A program made the position numbers and the translations under genes. From NCBI GenBank assembly GCA_035289625.1, contig DATDWP010000006.1, positions 15,914 through 79,913 on the forward strand: 64,000 nt of DNA, in the 5' to 3' direction. Below the pieces are notes generated by a model. It did no database searches and was not told the origin of the DNA. It was given only the letters and a program-made list of their open reading frames with translations. The DNA comes from UBA10205 sp035289625 (GTDB taxonomy: Archaea; Iainarchaeota; Iainarchaeia; Iainarchaeales; Iainarchaeaceae). Shown piece by piece: positions 23,151-31,604 of this stretch (position 1 is the first letter of the stretch; the number at the start of each line of letters is the position of its first letter).

Positions 23151-23849
23151 TCAACTTAAATTCTTTAGTTCCCTCCTAAAATCCTCACACTTTGCCTTAA
23201 GGGTCTCAATTGCCGCTGCAAAGAGTTCCTTTGGGGTCAAGTTTCCGTGGCTCTCTATTGTGAAAATGAAAGTTGTAGGGTCGTATTCTATTGCCTGGCC
23301 CTCTTTTAGTATAATGTCCCTTTGCTTTTCATCAAGAAGCATTTCCAAAATATCTGCCTTGTAAGTTTTGTCCTTTGTGCCCTTGTCATTTACTATTGTC
23401 GGAAGTTCTTGGTATGATGCTATTGCCGCTTGCCATTTTGAGTGCATTTTACCGCTTCCTATTGCCGCGTCCATTTCAAGCCTAAGCCTGTGCCCTTCTG
23501 CTAGTTTTGTTATAGGGACATTCAGGTCAGCCGGTTCGATTTTCGGGTCGGTGCTCTTTATGTCCTTACTATACACTGTGCATGGGCCTTCTTTTTCCAA
23601 AACAAGTTTGACCTTTTCCCCTTCCTTATAACTTTTCGCATCCATGCGAAGAGGTATTAGTGAGAGCCTCTGGCAGAGCATTTCATCATGCATTGCCCCG
23701 TTGTTTTCGTAAATGTGCACATCGTCAATGCTAAGGATCGGTATCCCTGACATTATTTGCCTTCGAAGGGCATTTACAAATGCAGTATTTGTGCCCTTTA
23801 TCAGAACCTTTGCGATGTTCTCTTTTTCCAAAAGTACCTTAACGTCCAT
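23151..23849 (-). CDS. rpoD: DNA-directed RNA polymerase subunit D (Rpb3 homologue)
   Basis: 232 residues from ATG 23847-23849 (SD AGGAG, 7 nt away); a 17-codon longer frame would overlap uS11 and is rejected. The dimerisation domain shows TNTAFVNALRRQIMSGIPIL and SIDDVHIYENNGAMHDEMLC, with the alpha-motif HRLRLEMDAAIG. No Fe-S cluster domain is visible. It lies between uS11 and the tRNA-Leu gene. Confidence 0.97.
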   Translation of the reverse strand: MDVKVLLEKENIAKVLIKGTNTAFVNALRRQIMSGIPILSIDDVHIYENNGAMHDEMLCQRLSLIPLRMDAKSYKEGEKVKLVLEKEGPCTVYSKDIKSTDPKIEPADLNVPITKLAEGHRLRLEMDAAIGSGKMHSKWQAAIASYQELPTIVNDKGTKDKTYKADILEMLLDEKQRDIILKEGQAIEYDPTTFIFTIESHGNLTPKELFAAAIETLKAKCEDFRRELKNLS

Positions 23850-23853
23850 GGTT

Positions 23854-24237
23854 TCACTCCTTCTTGCTCCTGTGTCTTTTCTTTCTTCTGCACCCGTCAT
23901 GAGGGATGGGGGTCACATTTTCAATGTGCTTTATACGAATATTATTTCTTGTAAGTGAGAGTATTGCAGCTTCAGCCCCTTGCCCCGGGGATTTTGGTTT
24001 TATCCCTCCCTGGCCGCGCACTTTTACAATTACTTCAACAATTCCTTTCTCTTTTGCTTTCTCTGCAACAATTTCTGCAACTTTCATTGCAGCATATGGA
24101 GAGCCTTCCTTGTGCTGGGCCTTTACAACCATCCCTCCGCTGCACTTTGCAATTGTTTCCGCCCCGGTAATATCTGTTAGCAAAATTATTGTGTTATTGT
24201 GCGAAGCGTAAATATGGATGATTCCTGTTTTGGACAT
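23854..24237 (-). CDS. rps11: Ribosomal protein uS11
   Basis: 127-residue 30S platform protein: GIIHIYASHNNTIILLTDIT, GGMVVKAQHKEGSPYAAMKV, RGQGGIKPKSPGQGAEAAIL and the basic C-terminus DGCRRKKRHRSKKE. Its ATG directly abuts the uS4 stop (TGAATG). Confidence 0.98.
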   Translation of the reverse strand: MSKTGIIHIYASHNNTIILLTDITGAETIAKCSGGMVVKAQHKEGSPYAAMKVAEIVAEKAKEKGIVEVIVKVRGQGGIKPKSPGQGAEAAILSLTRNNIRIKHIENVTPIPHDGCRRKKRHRSKKE

Positions 24238-24855
24238 TCACTTCTCCCCCTTTTCAACTTGCGGCTGTGCAATTTTTTCTTCAATTTGTGGTTCTGCTTT
24301 TTGCCCCTCAACTATCTCCCCGCTTGATTCTTCAAATTCTTTTTTGAGGTCCCTTTTTGGGGCAGTGGATTCAATTTTCATAGGCTTTCTATACCAACCG
24401 ATCTGGGAAGCTTCGCTAACAGGAACAACATAACTGGGTGTTGAAACCCTTTTACCGGCAATTGCAATATGGCCGTGCACAACAAATTGCCTTGCCTGCT
24501 TTGTAGTGTTTGCAAAACCTTTTCTTAGTACAAGTGTTTGCAGCCTCTTTTCCAAAAATTCCTCGATTTTTAACCCAAGCACATCATCAAGAGTTGCGGT
24601 TGCGCTAATAAGACCGATCCTTCTAAGCCCGCTCATTAGTTCAGATTGTCTTTGCATTCTTTTTTCAAGACTTAGAGCAAGAAGCCCTTTTGCATTCTGC
24701 TTTTTGTACTTTAACCAAGTTTCGATTTTTCTAAGCTCCCTTTTATTTTTAAGTCCGTAAAAATCAACAACCTTGCGCTCTTTTTCAAGCAAGGCCTTGT
24801 CCCAGTGCTTTCGTGGGATCTCATATTGCTTTCTTTTTTTTCGCGGCTCTCCCAT
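24238..24855 (-). CDS. rps4: Ribosomal protein uS4
   Basis: 205 residues. KRKQYEIPRKHWDKALLEKE, the S4 RNA-binding domain (EEFLEKRLQTLVLRKGFANT, KQARQFVVHGHIAIAGKRVS) and an acidic C-terminal extension (EFEESSGEIVEGQKAEPQIE) are visible. It is a primary assembly protein of the 30S body and lies in the uS13-uS4-uS11 run. Confidence 0.98.
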   Translation of the reverse strand: MGEPRKKRKQYEIPRKHWDKALLEKERKVVDFYGLKNKRELRKIETWLKYKKQNAKGLLALSLEKRMQRQSELMSGLRRIGLISATATLDDVLGLKIEEFLEKRLQTLVLRKGFANTTKQARQFVVHGHIAIAGKRVSTPSYVVPVSEASQIGWYRKPMKIESTAPKRDLKKEFEESSGEIVEGQKAEPQIEEKIAQPQVEKGEK

Positions 24856-24864
24856 CTAGTTCAC

Positions 24865-25482
24865 CTATTTTTTCTTCTCCTCTTTTTTTGCAGGAGTTGT
24901 TGCTTTTGCCCCTGCTGTTGCCTTTGCCGGAGCTGCCTGCGCTGTTGCATCCTTTCTTACAACCCCAACAACACCGCCCTTTTTGTGGTGTGTTGACCTT
25001 GTGCTCTGGCCCCTAACCGGAAGTCCCCATGCGTGGCGCAATCCTTTATAGGATTTTGTTTCAGTCATACGTTGCACATCGCTTCGCAGCGTCAGGTCAA
25101 GATCAGACATTACAAGATGTGAATTTAACCCTGTGTAAAAATCCTTCCTTCTATTTAATGACCAAACCGGTACTCCGAATTTTTCAGGGTTGTATACGAC
25201 CTCTTCGAGTTTTTTACTATCCTCTTCGCTGATTTTGCCGATTTTTTGTGAACTTGGAATATTTGATGAGAGTTCAAATGCAACTGCAATGTTTTTTGCC
25301 ATGCGAACCCCGATCCCTTTTATTTTTGTAAGCGCCCTGCTAATTGGCTTTCTGCCATCAACATCAATTCCTGCAATACGGACAATCAACCGAAGGTCCT
25401 TATCTTCCGGGGATAGCTCCACTACCTTTTCCGGCATGTGCCTTGGGTTTCCCCTGTGCTGCGGCTTTTCTTTTTTATCCAT
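24865..25482 (-). CDS. rps13: Ribosomal protein uS13 with an Ala/Lys-rich tail
   Basis: 205 residues, about 50 longer than most archaeal uS13. The core is clear: LIVRIAGIDVDGRKPISRAL, TKIKGIGVRMAKNIAVAFEL, GLRHAWGLPVRGQSTRSTHH. The last 40 residues are Ala/Lys/Thr low complexity (AQAAPAKATAGAKATTPAKK). The gene is preceded by a family-B palindromic element. Confidence 0.97.
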   Translation of the reverse strand: MDKKEKPQHRGNPRHMPEKVVELSPEDKDLRLIVRIAGIDVDGRKPISRALTKIKGIGVRMAKNIAVAFELSSNIPSSQKIGKISEEDSKKLEEVVYNPEKFGVPVWSLNRRKDFYTGLNSHLVMSDLDLTLRSDVQRMTETKSYKGLRHAWGLPVRGQSTRSTHHKKGGVVGVVRKDATAQAAPAKATAGAKATTPAKKEEKKK

Positions 25483-25566
25483 TCAGTTCACTCAACCCTT
25501 TCGCCGGTTGGGAGCGATGCACTGCACTTTGTACAGGGCCTCTCTCGCCTTCTGGCTCGCAATTAT
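25483..25566 (-). repeat. Family-B palindromic element before uS13
   Basis: This is an 84-nt gap. The hairpin CTGCAC/GTACAG (25522-25536, one G-U) is followed on the minus strand by TGCATCGCTCCCAACCGGCG and AAAGGGTTG, whose CAACC/GGTTG arms close a GCGAAA-type loop. A minus-strand reading frame through it (ASLPTGERVE, stop TGA) parallels ASYPTDETV before the Fcf1-like gene and stops a few bases before the uS13 ATG. Confidence 0.7.
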
Positions 25567-25830
25567 TTAATTTTTCTTGTCCTCCTTATTTTTCTTCTTC
25601 TCTGTATGTTTTGCCGCATGCGCTTTTGCATGGTGGCCTTTATGCGCTTTTGCCTCTGCTGCATTTTCCCCGATAGGGATTAGGTGGGCAATATTGCACC
25701 TTCGCTTTCTAACCCTTTGCCCTTCAATAATTACAAAATTATCATCTTTTATTTCTACAACGCTAACTCTCTCTCCTGCTTCTCTTCCTGTAGTTTTAAT
25801 GCAAACTGAGCCAACATCAAGAGATCTCAT
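25567..25830 (-). CDS. rpl14e: Ribosomal protein eL14 with a His/Lys-rich tail
   Basis: 87 residues. The SH3-like core DVGSVCIKTTGREAGERVSV, VEIKDDNFVIIEGQRVRKRR and CNIAHLIPI matches eL14. The tail from about residue 60 is rich in His, Ala and Lys (AHKGHHAKAHAAKHTEKKK). It overlaps eL34 by 4 nt. The adenylate/cytidylate kinase and Cbf5 genes often found nearby in archaea are not present here. Confidence 0.95.
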   Translation of the reverse strand: MRSLDVGSVCIKTTGREAGERVSVVEIKDDNFVIIEGQRVRKRRCNIAHLIPIGENAAEAKAHKGHHAKAHAAKHTEKKKNKEDKKN

Positions 25831-26198
25831 TGAATCGCCCCTGCAGTTTCATTCTTTTTTTGAGCTTCTATTTTGCTATCTTTTTTTGGCGAGAGGAATT
25901 TTCTATACTGTACAGGCACATGGATATCGCTTCCGGCCTGTGTGAGAGCTTCGTATTCCCAGAGGGTTTTTCTAGCAATAGCAGATAGCACTCCTCCAAA
26001 TTTTACGCTTGGCCTTCTTGCGCTCTTTGATTGCTTTCTTATAGTGCTCCTATTTTGTAGTCCTGTTCCTTGCAATTTTTTTGAAGTGATTGCGCAGTGC
26101 GCGCTTGAAGGGTCCCCCCTAAAATAATGTGTGTGGGTGGTTCCGCCAGGAGTTCTTCTGAACTTTTTATTTTTTACACGAGTTTGCCTATCAACCAT
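25827..26198 (-). CDS. rpl34e: Ribosomal protein eL34 without zinc cysteines
   Basis: 123 residues. The family start RQTRVKNKKFRRTPGGTTHT and the RRPSVKFGGVLSAIARK region are recognisable. The two CxxC pairs of canonical eL34 are missing (HCAITSKKLQG and VLSAIARKTL replace CAxCG and LCSKCLR); only one Cys remains. Its ATG abuts the DUF106 stop (TGAATG). The context DUF106-eL34-eL14 is the archaeal standard and supports the call. Confidence 0.92.
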   Translation of the reverse strand: MVDRQTRVKNKKFRRTPGGTTHTHYFRGDPSSAHCAITSKKLQGTGLQNRSTIRKQSKSARRPSVKFGGVLSAIARKTLWEYEALTQAGSDIHVPVQYRKFLSPKKDSKIEAQKKNETAGAIQ

Positions 26199-26726
26199 TC
26201 ACTTCGCCTTTTTTTTCATCGCATCTCTTGCAACATTTAATATAATTGAAATCACAATGTAGGAGAGAAAATACCATCCGACCCAATTTGTCTCATGGTA
26301 AATATCAATTCCCCATGTTGAAATGTTAAATAAATCAAAACCATTTGCCAGCCATGGAATTGGAATTGGCAATTTTATTATATCATTGGCATAGAGCATT
26401 CCTAGCAAAAAATATGCCGGAAGAACAATTACCATTGAGGCAACCATTACTTTACTTGATGCGCCCATCATCTTCTGCATTGTTTCAAGCATTTCCTTTT
26501 CCATTTGCTCTAATTCATTTTTCGACTTCGGATCGCCCTTTTTCATTAACTCCTGCATTTTTTTCTGCTTTTGCTTTATTTCCTCTTGCTGCCTTTTCAT
26601 TTGGTCCTTATCTATAAATTTGTTTTGTACAAATTGGGTTAGTACAGCTAGCACTGCTGTAATAAGCGTAATATCTACCATTGGCCCAAAAACCATTTTT
26701 CCAAAACCTTCAACACTAAATTTCAT
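26199..26726 (-). CDS. DUF106/EMC3-like membrane insertase of the Oxa1 superfamily
   Basis: 175 residues. There is a TM helix at about 17-36 (ITLITAVLAVLTQFVQNKFI), then a long charged coiled coil (DKDQMKRQQEEIKQKQKKMQ, ELMKKGDPKSKNELEQMEKE), then two more TM segments (VMVASMVIVLPAYFLLGMLY and WYFLSYIVISIILNV). This is the layout of archaeal DUF106 proteins, distant relatives of YidC/Oxa1/EMC3 that insert membrane proteins near SecYEG. The location beside eL34 is conserved in archaea. Confidence 0.93.
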   Translation of the reverse strand: MKFSVEGFGKMVFGPMVDITLITAVLAVLTQFVQNKFIDKDQMKRQQEEIKQKQKKMQELMKKGDPKSKNELEQMEKEMLETMQKMMGASSKVMVASMVIVLPAYFLLGMLYANDIIKLPIPIPWLANGFDLFNISTWGIDIYHETNWVGWYFLSYIVISIILNVARDAMKKKAK

Positions 26727-26861
26727 TTTCTTTTAGGGTACAGGCCAGAGAACTGGTCGATAGGAAATTCCCTACGCACCGAAAAAAAACAGTGCTTTGC
26801 ACTCCCAATTGAAATACCAATTCTTCCACCGATTTGCTTATAAAGCTGCCCAGTGGAGCAC

Positions 26862-27473
26862 TCAAAATGCGGTTTTTGGGTCGTGTTTTTGGGATTGGGC
26901 AACCATCTTCATGGTTTTTTTTTGCGTCCTTGCAGAGCACAACTTGAGGTACGACTCCAGTATTTCCATGTCGGTTTTTTTGAGAAGGGCCTTTAGGGTT
27001 TTGCTCTCAAGTGGTTCATTAAAATATGCAAAATCAATGAGGGTTTTTTCAGGGTCTGAGACGTTAAACCATTCCCCTGCATAATTTACCATCTGGTCCC
27101 CGAAGAACATTTTGCGGCTTATCCTTCTTATAATCACTTTTCTGCCAAGGGCAACCCTCTGTCCGCTGCGCACTTTTCTTGGGGTTATTAGTATCTGGTT
27201 TGTTGCCTGGCCCCAGATTTTATGGATTGAGAGGGCCTCCTGCAACCCGTGGTATGATGGGCTGAAAACGCTTTCGAGTTTTGAAAAATCCCGGGTGAAA
27301 GTGTAGCTGCCTTTTGCTATCCTGAATATTTCCCCATTTTTTACAAGGTTGTGGATTAGGAGTTTTATGTACTGGCCTGTTGACCCTTTTTGGGAGAGGA
27401 ATTTTTTTGCATCATTTATAGAAAACTTCTCCCTACCACGAAAGCGTTCCCGGAACTGCTTGAGGTACTTCAT
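26862..27473 (-). CDS. AbiEi-like antitoxin/transcriptional regulator
   Basis: 203 residues. The N-terminal winged HTH (SINDAKKFLSQKGSTGQYIK, LLIHNLVKNGEIFRIAKGSY) and the AbiEi-type C-terminal region (VFSPSYHGLQEALSIHKIWG, VSDPEKTLIDFAYF) fit the DUF4095/AbiEi antitoxin family of type IV toxin-antitoxin systems. It overlaps the nucleotidyltransferase gene by 4 nt and is downstream of it, the reverse of the common abiEi-abiEii order. It is inserted between secY and DUF106 in the ribosomal cluster. Confidence 0.85.
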   Translation of the reverse strand: MKYLKQFRERFRGREKFSINDAKKFLSQKGSTGQYIKLLIHNLVKNGEIFRIAKGSYTFTRDFSKLESVFSPSYHGLQEALSIHKIWGQATNQILITPRKVRSGQRVALGRKVIIRRISRKMFFGDQMVNYAGEWFNVSDPEKTLIDFAYFNEPLESKTLKALLKKTDMEILESYLKLCSARTQKKTMKMVAQSQKHDPKTAF

Positions 27474-28111
27474 TTTCCAAGCCTCCTTTTGATTGCATCA
27501 ACCATTTCATTAAATGAAGGGGCGGGGCCCGCATAGACAAGCGTGCGGAGGTTTTTTTCATCAACAGGGCTTGGGAGCTTTTGCACAAATTTGAGAAGTT
27601 CAGTGCGCACTTTTGAAAGATCGTATTTTGATGAGAGGAAATAAACATCATAAATGTCGCGGATGAGCCTTCTTGAGGCAAACGCATTTGCCTTTTCCAC
27701 AATGAGGTCTTGTGGGGAGAGTGTATAAATGTCAGTGTGCGAGCCATCGGATCTTTCAAACCCCGCAATAATTTTGCTTTTTTTTTCCCGCAGAGAAACT
27801 TCTATTGAAACTTCTAATCGTTCATCCGATATTTTTGCATAAATGCTGTTTTGGGTTTTCCTGAACTTAGTTACCTTCAGTGAGCGTTTTGAGGCTTCTG
27901 CAATAAGTACATCCTGCAAACCATCTTTTGGCAGGGCGTAAAAATCAAGGTCCTCGGAAAACCTCTTGCCCTCATAGCACCTCCAGATGGCTGTCCCTCC
28001 GTGCAGCACTGCTTCGGGGCAGACTGCATAGAGAATTTCAAGCGCCTCATCCTGTAGCTGGGCAAGGGATGCCTGGGGCTTTCGCAACAAATTCTTCAAA
28101 GGCAGGTGCAT
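27470..28111 (-). CDS. AbiEii/DUF1814-like nucleotidyltransferase toxin
   Basis: 213 residues. The nucleotidyltransferase signature LHGGTAIWRCYEGKRFSEDL DFY (GGTA...RxSxDxD) lies at about residues 37-60 and a second part DLIVEKANAFASRRLIRDIYD matches AbiEii. Such toxins transfer nucleotides to target RNAs (shown for AbiEii/MenT relatives). It is transcribed first in the pair, with its stop overlapping the start of the AbiEi-like gene. Confidence 0.88.
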   Translation of the reverse strand: MHLPLKNLLRKPQASLAQLQDEALEILYAVCPEAVLHGGTAIWRCYEGKRFSEDLDFYALPKDGLQDVLIAEASKRSLKVTKFRKTQNSIYAKISDERLEVSIEVSLREKKSKIIAGFERSDGSHTDIYTLSPQDLIVEKANAFASRRLIRDIYDVYFLSSKYDLSKVRTELLKFVQKLPSPVDEKNLRTLVYAGPAPSFNEMVDAIKRRLGK

Positions 28112-28260
28112 TTACTTCACAAATATATAATTAACCAAGGTTATATAATAATATATCTTTGGTTGATTTATAGGAAAAAGGGTATTTTAGGCTTTGCGCA
28201 AATCTATTCGCCTCCAAGTGGCAGGTACGCCTTTCAAAATGCCACTTTCACTACTGGCTC
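28112..28260 (-). promoter_or_regulatory. Promoter of the AbiE-like pair with inverted repeat
   Basis: This 149-nt gap separates the pair from the secreted DsbA-like gene. An inverted repeat AACCAA (28133-28138)/TTGGTT (28159-28164) brackets a run of TATATAATAATATAT, about 22-53 nt before the toxin ATG. AbiEi proteins are known to repress their own promoter through inverted repeats, so this is a candidate operator. The rest shows no gene. Confidence 0.5.
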
Positions 28261-30120
28261 CTATTTTGGCTTGAACCCAAATATGCTTGAGAGCCAATCG
28301 ATTATTTGCTCAAGAAGGTTTCTCTGTTCACTTAGCTGCTGCTGGAGATTTAAACATACTCCGGAACTGCAATTGTTGCTAACGCACTCAAAACTATTTT
28401 GACATGTGCTTCCATCATTTTTTTGCAGTTCAACCTTCTTTGTTATGTCGCAATAATTTGTTTCTGATTTTACTGAAAGCCTTGTCCCTATAGGAATGCA
28501 CTGGTTGTCCACTGTGCATCCTGTGCATAGTGGTGTTTGTTCTTGTTGCTTGCACTGCTTTTCCGGGGCTTGCGCGCATTTCCAATTGCCACCAATGCAG
28601 GTGCACCAGCTAACTTTGCCTCCATCCGCACACTCAAAGCTCTTTGTGTCATCTTCTGTACAAACAAGGGCAGGCACTGGTATGGTGGTTTGCCCTTCGG
28701 AAGGTATAGGTTCTTTTTTGTCATCCGAACCCCCACTTGTGGTTTTGCTGCAATCAAATTTGGCGTATTCGTTTGAGCCATCCATTGTTGTATAAGCGTA
28801 TCCTCCGCACGAACTCTTCCAAACGATTTGTTTTCCGCTATCCCCTGTTACCTCCACAGTGCATGCTTCAATTCCGCCACAAAAACCAACTTCCGAATAA
28901 CACTTCTGCTCTGCTTCAGAATTGTTGAATAAGCACTTTACAGATTCGGTTACTTTTTTTATTGGTTCTTTTTCGCCTGTACTGCCCACAATCCCAAGTT
29001 CAGCTTCAATTGCCTGCTTGAACACTTCATATCCCTGAGCTCCTACAACCACTCTCTTCCCGATAAATACTGTCGGGGTACCGTTCACTTTGCGTGAAAT
29101 CCCGTCTTCATAGTCCAATTTTACTTTTGCAGCTTTGCTTGAACTTTCAAGGCATTCATTAAATTTCGTCTTATCAAGCCCAAGCTGCGCTGCGTAATTT
29201 TCAAGGTCCGAATTCTCCAGGTTCTGCTGGTTTGCAAAAACAGTATCAATGTACTTTCTAAATGCCACTTGGTCGCGGGCACATTCAGCAGCTTCTGCAG
29301 CTTTCTGTGAATGGGTGTGAAATTCGAGAGGGAAGTGCCTGTATACAAATTCAACTTTCCCGCTAAATTCTTTTTCAATTATTGGAAGTGTATTGCGGTT
29401 GAACAACGCCCCGAAAGGGCCTTCCAGGTCATCAAATATTTCAATTAGAAGTGTGCTGCCGACCGTGCTGCCAGACTCCGGATTTGAAGGTGCCTCTACT
29501 ATTTTCACTTGTTCGAGCGGCACTTTCCACTCTTTTGAAACATCATTTTCCTTTATTATGACAAAAATATTTATGTTAAGGTAGGTCCTTTTTGCTAGTG
29601 TAACTATTTCGTACGCCCCGAGTTCTTTAATGTACGGAAGTGTTGTATAGAATTTATTTGTCGGGTCATTGCTTTTGCTAGAAATCCCGGCAATATCGCC
29701 ATTGTTCCACTCAAAACCGGCAGTTATGTAAACTTTTTCGGAGGTGCTTGTAATCGGTTTTACATATAATGTATACCCGTAATCATCCTCCGATACAAAA
29801 TATTCTGCCCCTATTTCCGAACCGGATTTTGAGCAATCAAATTCTATTTTTTTATCGGTCCCATCCGCTATTGTGTACTGCGCCCCGTCGCAGGAGCTTT
29901 TCCACTCTATTTTTGTTTGGTTTATAGGGTTTATGAGTGCCTGGCAGCTTCCCACTCCTGAACATAGGGCATAATCCGAATAGCACTTGTGCGCCTCGTT
30001 CTCTTTTGAATTATTGAAGATGCACAATACGTTTTCAGCAACTGTTGGAGGGCTGAGCGCAAAAACCGTGCCAGCCACAAATATCATCAACATGGCGGCA
30101 AAGAGTATTTTCATTTTCAT
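28261..30120 (-). CDS. Secreted protein with a DsbA-like domain lacking the CxxC active site
   Basis: 619 residues. The signal peptide is at 1-22 (MKILFAAMLMIFVAGTVFAL). A Cys-containing module occurs twice (VLCIFNNSKENEAHKCYSDY ... WKSSC near residues 30-100, and VKCLFNNSEAEQKCYSEVGF ... WKSSC near 390-460). Between them, about 225-375, is a DsbA/thioredoxin-4 domain: IEIFDDLEGPFGALFNRNTL, FVYRHFPLEFHTHSQKAAEA, NGTPTVFIG. The usual CPFC is GPFG, so both catalytic Cys are Gly, while the cis-Pro loop GTPT is kept. A Cys-rich C-terminus ends in a hydrophobic helix. A binding rather than redox role is likely. Confidence 0.88.
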   Translation of the reverse strand: MKMKILFAAMLMIFVAGTVFALSPPTVAENVLCIFNNSKENEAHKCYSDYALCSGVGSCQALINPINQTKIEWKSSCDGAQYTIADGTDKKIEFDCSKSGSEIGAEYFVSEDDYGYTLYVKPITSTSEKVYITAGFEWNNGDIAGISSKSNDPTNKFYTTLPYIKELGAYEIVTLAKRTYLNINIFVIIKENDVSKEWKVPLEQVKIVEAPSNPESGSTVGSTLLIEIFDDLEGPFGALFNRNTLPIIEKEFSGKVEFVYRHFPLEFHTHSQKAAEAAECARDQVAFRKYIDTVFANQQNLENSDLENYAAQLGLDKTKFNECLESSSKAAKVKLDYEDGISRKVNGTPTVFIGKRVVVGAQGYEVFKQAIEAELGIVGSTGEKEPIKKVTESVKCLFNNSEAEQKCYSEVGFCGGIEACTVEVTGDSGKQIVWKSSCGGYAYTTMDGSNEYAKFDCSKTTSGGSDDKKEPIPSEGQTTIPVPALVCTEDDTKSFECADGGKVSWCTCIGGNWKCAQAPEKQCKQQEQTPLCTGCTVDNQCIPIGTRLSVKSETNYCDITKKVELQKNDGSTCQNSFECVSNNCSSGVCLNLQQQLSEQRNLLEQIIDWLSSIFGFKPK

Positions 30121-30185
30121 GCTATCATCATTTGCCGTGCCGTGTATTTATAAGTATGCATTTGGTTAGCATGTATGTGGCGTGT

Positions 30186-31604
30186 TTACCCAGATCCAAA
30201 GATTTTGCCAAGCATTGGGTGCATTTCCATTATTTGCTGCTTTGCCAGTTCTTCATAGAGCCTATATACAATTCCAACTGTTAGTAAAATTCCTGTTCCT
30301 GAACCAATTGCGCCTGTCAGGTCCGCAAACCCGGCTAAGAGCCCGACAAAAGCTGAACCTAGAACTGTAATTGTGGGAATATATCTATCAAGAACTTGCT
30401 GCATTACGCGCGGGTCCCTTCTAAACCCCGGAATTGACATCCCTGCCCGATCAAGCTGTGCTGCAACACGCTCGCTTCCTTGGCCTCCTAATTCTATCCA
30501 AAACCTTCCAAATACTACGCACACAAGCGTAAGTATTATTATGTAGAGGATTGCATGGATTATGCTCCCTCCAAGGCCTATGAATTGTAAGGATGTGATG
30601 CTCTGAACCATTTGGCTAAAAACTTCTGAAGAGAGCCCTTCTAGAAGTATTTGCTGTATTAGCCCATAGGGCGGTATTACAATTGCCGCAAATCCATTTA
30701 GTATGCTATCTAATATAGGCACCCTGCCATTAACAAGTGTTGCCCAGATTTTGATGTTTGCAAAAAGTGCAACTGCAAGTATCACCGGCATATTTGAAAC
30801 ATACAAAAATTTTACCGGGTATCTTCCACCCGTGCCTTTTCTTCCAAGCGTTATTGGAATATTTACATGTATCCCTTCAGCATACACAACCACCAAGAAC
30901 ACAAGTATCGTAAATATTATCGGGACAAGTGAGACTATCACTGCGTTTAGAATATTATTTGTAGCCTCGCGGAAAAATAGGAACAAAAGACCGCTCCCTT
31001 CTGTTAAGGAGAGATTTTGCGCAAGATCAACCGGGGAAAATATCCTCCACACAATTTCCCCTGCAACTCCGCCGGCAATAAAAAGGCCAATTCCGGATCC
31101 AATTCCGTATTTTGAAACAACTTCATCTAAATACAAAAGTATGATCGAGCCTATTGCAACCTGCAATACAACCCATAAAAACATCCCTTCAGAAGGGGCC
31201 AAAAACCCTGTGAGTGAATATACTGCCGCTTCAAAAAAGCTCAGTACAATTGCAAGAAGTTTTTGCACTCCGCTAAATTGTGCCTTTTCAGCAGGATTTG
31301 AAAAATCAAGTTTTATTAGCCCGCCGCCAATTAGAAGTTGAAGTACAATTGAAGCCAGTACAATAGGGCCAATTCCAACTGTTAGAAGGCTTCCTATTTG
31401 CGAAGCAAGAATTATTTGAAGCTGCTCAAGTTGTCCTGCGCTCTGGGCCGAGAGGCCAATTACGCGGATATTTCCCATTATGAAAAAAATCAGTAAAACA
31501 AGGCCAGTCCAGAGCAAGCGCTTTTTTAGTGGGCGCCTCTCTTCCGGTGACTTCACTTCCGGAAGCAAGCCATATAGTGGCTTGAGGACTCCAAGTACGC
31601 TCAT
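30186..31604 (-). CDS. secY: Protein translocase subunit SecY
   Basis: 472-residue core of the Sec channel with ten predicted TM helices. It begins LLPEVKSPEERRPLKKRLLW and contains RRDPRVMQQVLDRYIPTITV in the cytosolic loop, the ribosome contact typical of archaeal SecY. It overlaps uL15 by 4 nt. Adenylate kinase, which often follows secY in archaea, is replaced here by the DsbA-like and AbiE genes. Confidence 0.98.
   Translation of the reverse strand: MSVLGVLKPLYGLLPEVKSPEERRPLKKRLLWTGLVLLIFFIMGNIRVIGLSAQSAGQLEQLQIILASQIGSLLTVGIGPIVLASIVLQLLIGGGLIKLDFSNPAEKAQFSGVQKLLAIVLSFFEAAVYSLTGFLAPSEGMFLWVVLQVAIGSIILLYLDEVVSKYGIGSGIGLFIAGGVAGEIVWRIFSPVDLAQNLSLTEGSGLLFLFFREATNNILNAVIVSLVPIIFTILVFLVVVYAEGIHVNIPITLGRKGTGGRYPVKFLYVSNMPVILAVALFANIKIWATLVNGRVPILDSILNGFAAIVIPPYGLIQQILLEGLSSEVFSQMVQSITSLQFIGLGGSIIHAILYIIILTLVCVVFGRFWIELGGQGSERVAAQLDRAGMSIPGFRRDPRVMQQVLDRYIPTITVLGSAFVGLLAGFADLTGAIGSGTGILLTVGIVYRLYEELAKQQIMEMHPMLGKIFGSG

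Noticed and set aside
23850..23900. Longer RpoD start overlapping uS11
   Set aside because: The extra 17 codons overlap the uS11 coding region; the internal ATG has SD AGGAG at proper spacing and matches the usual protein start.
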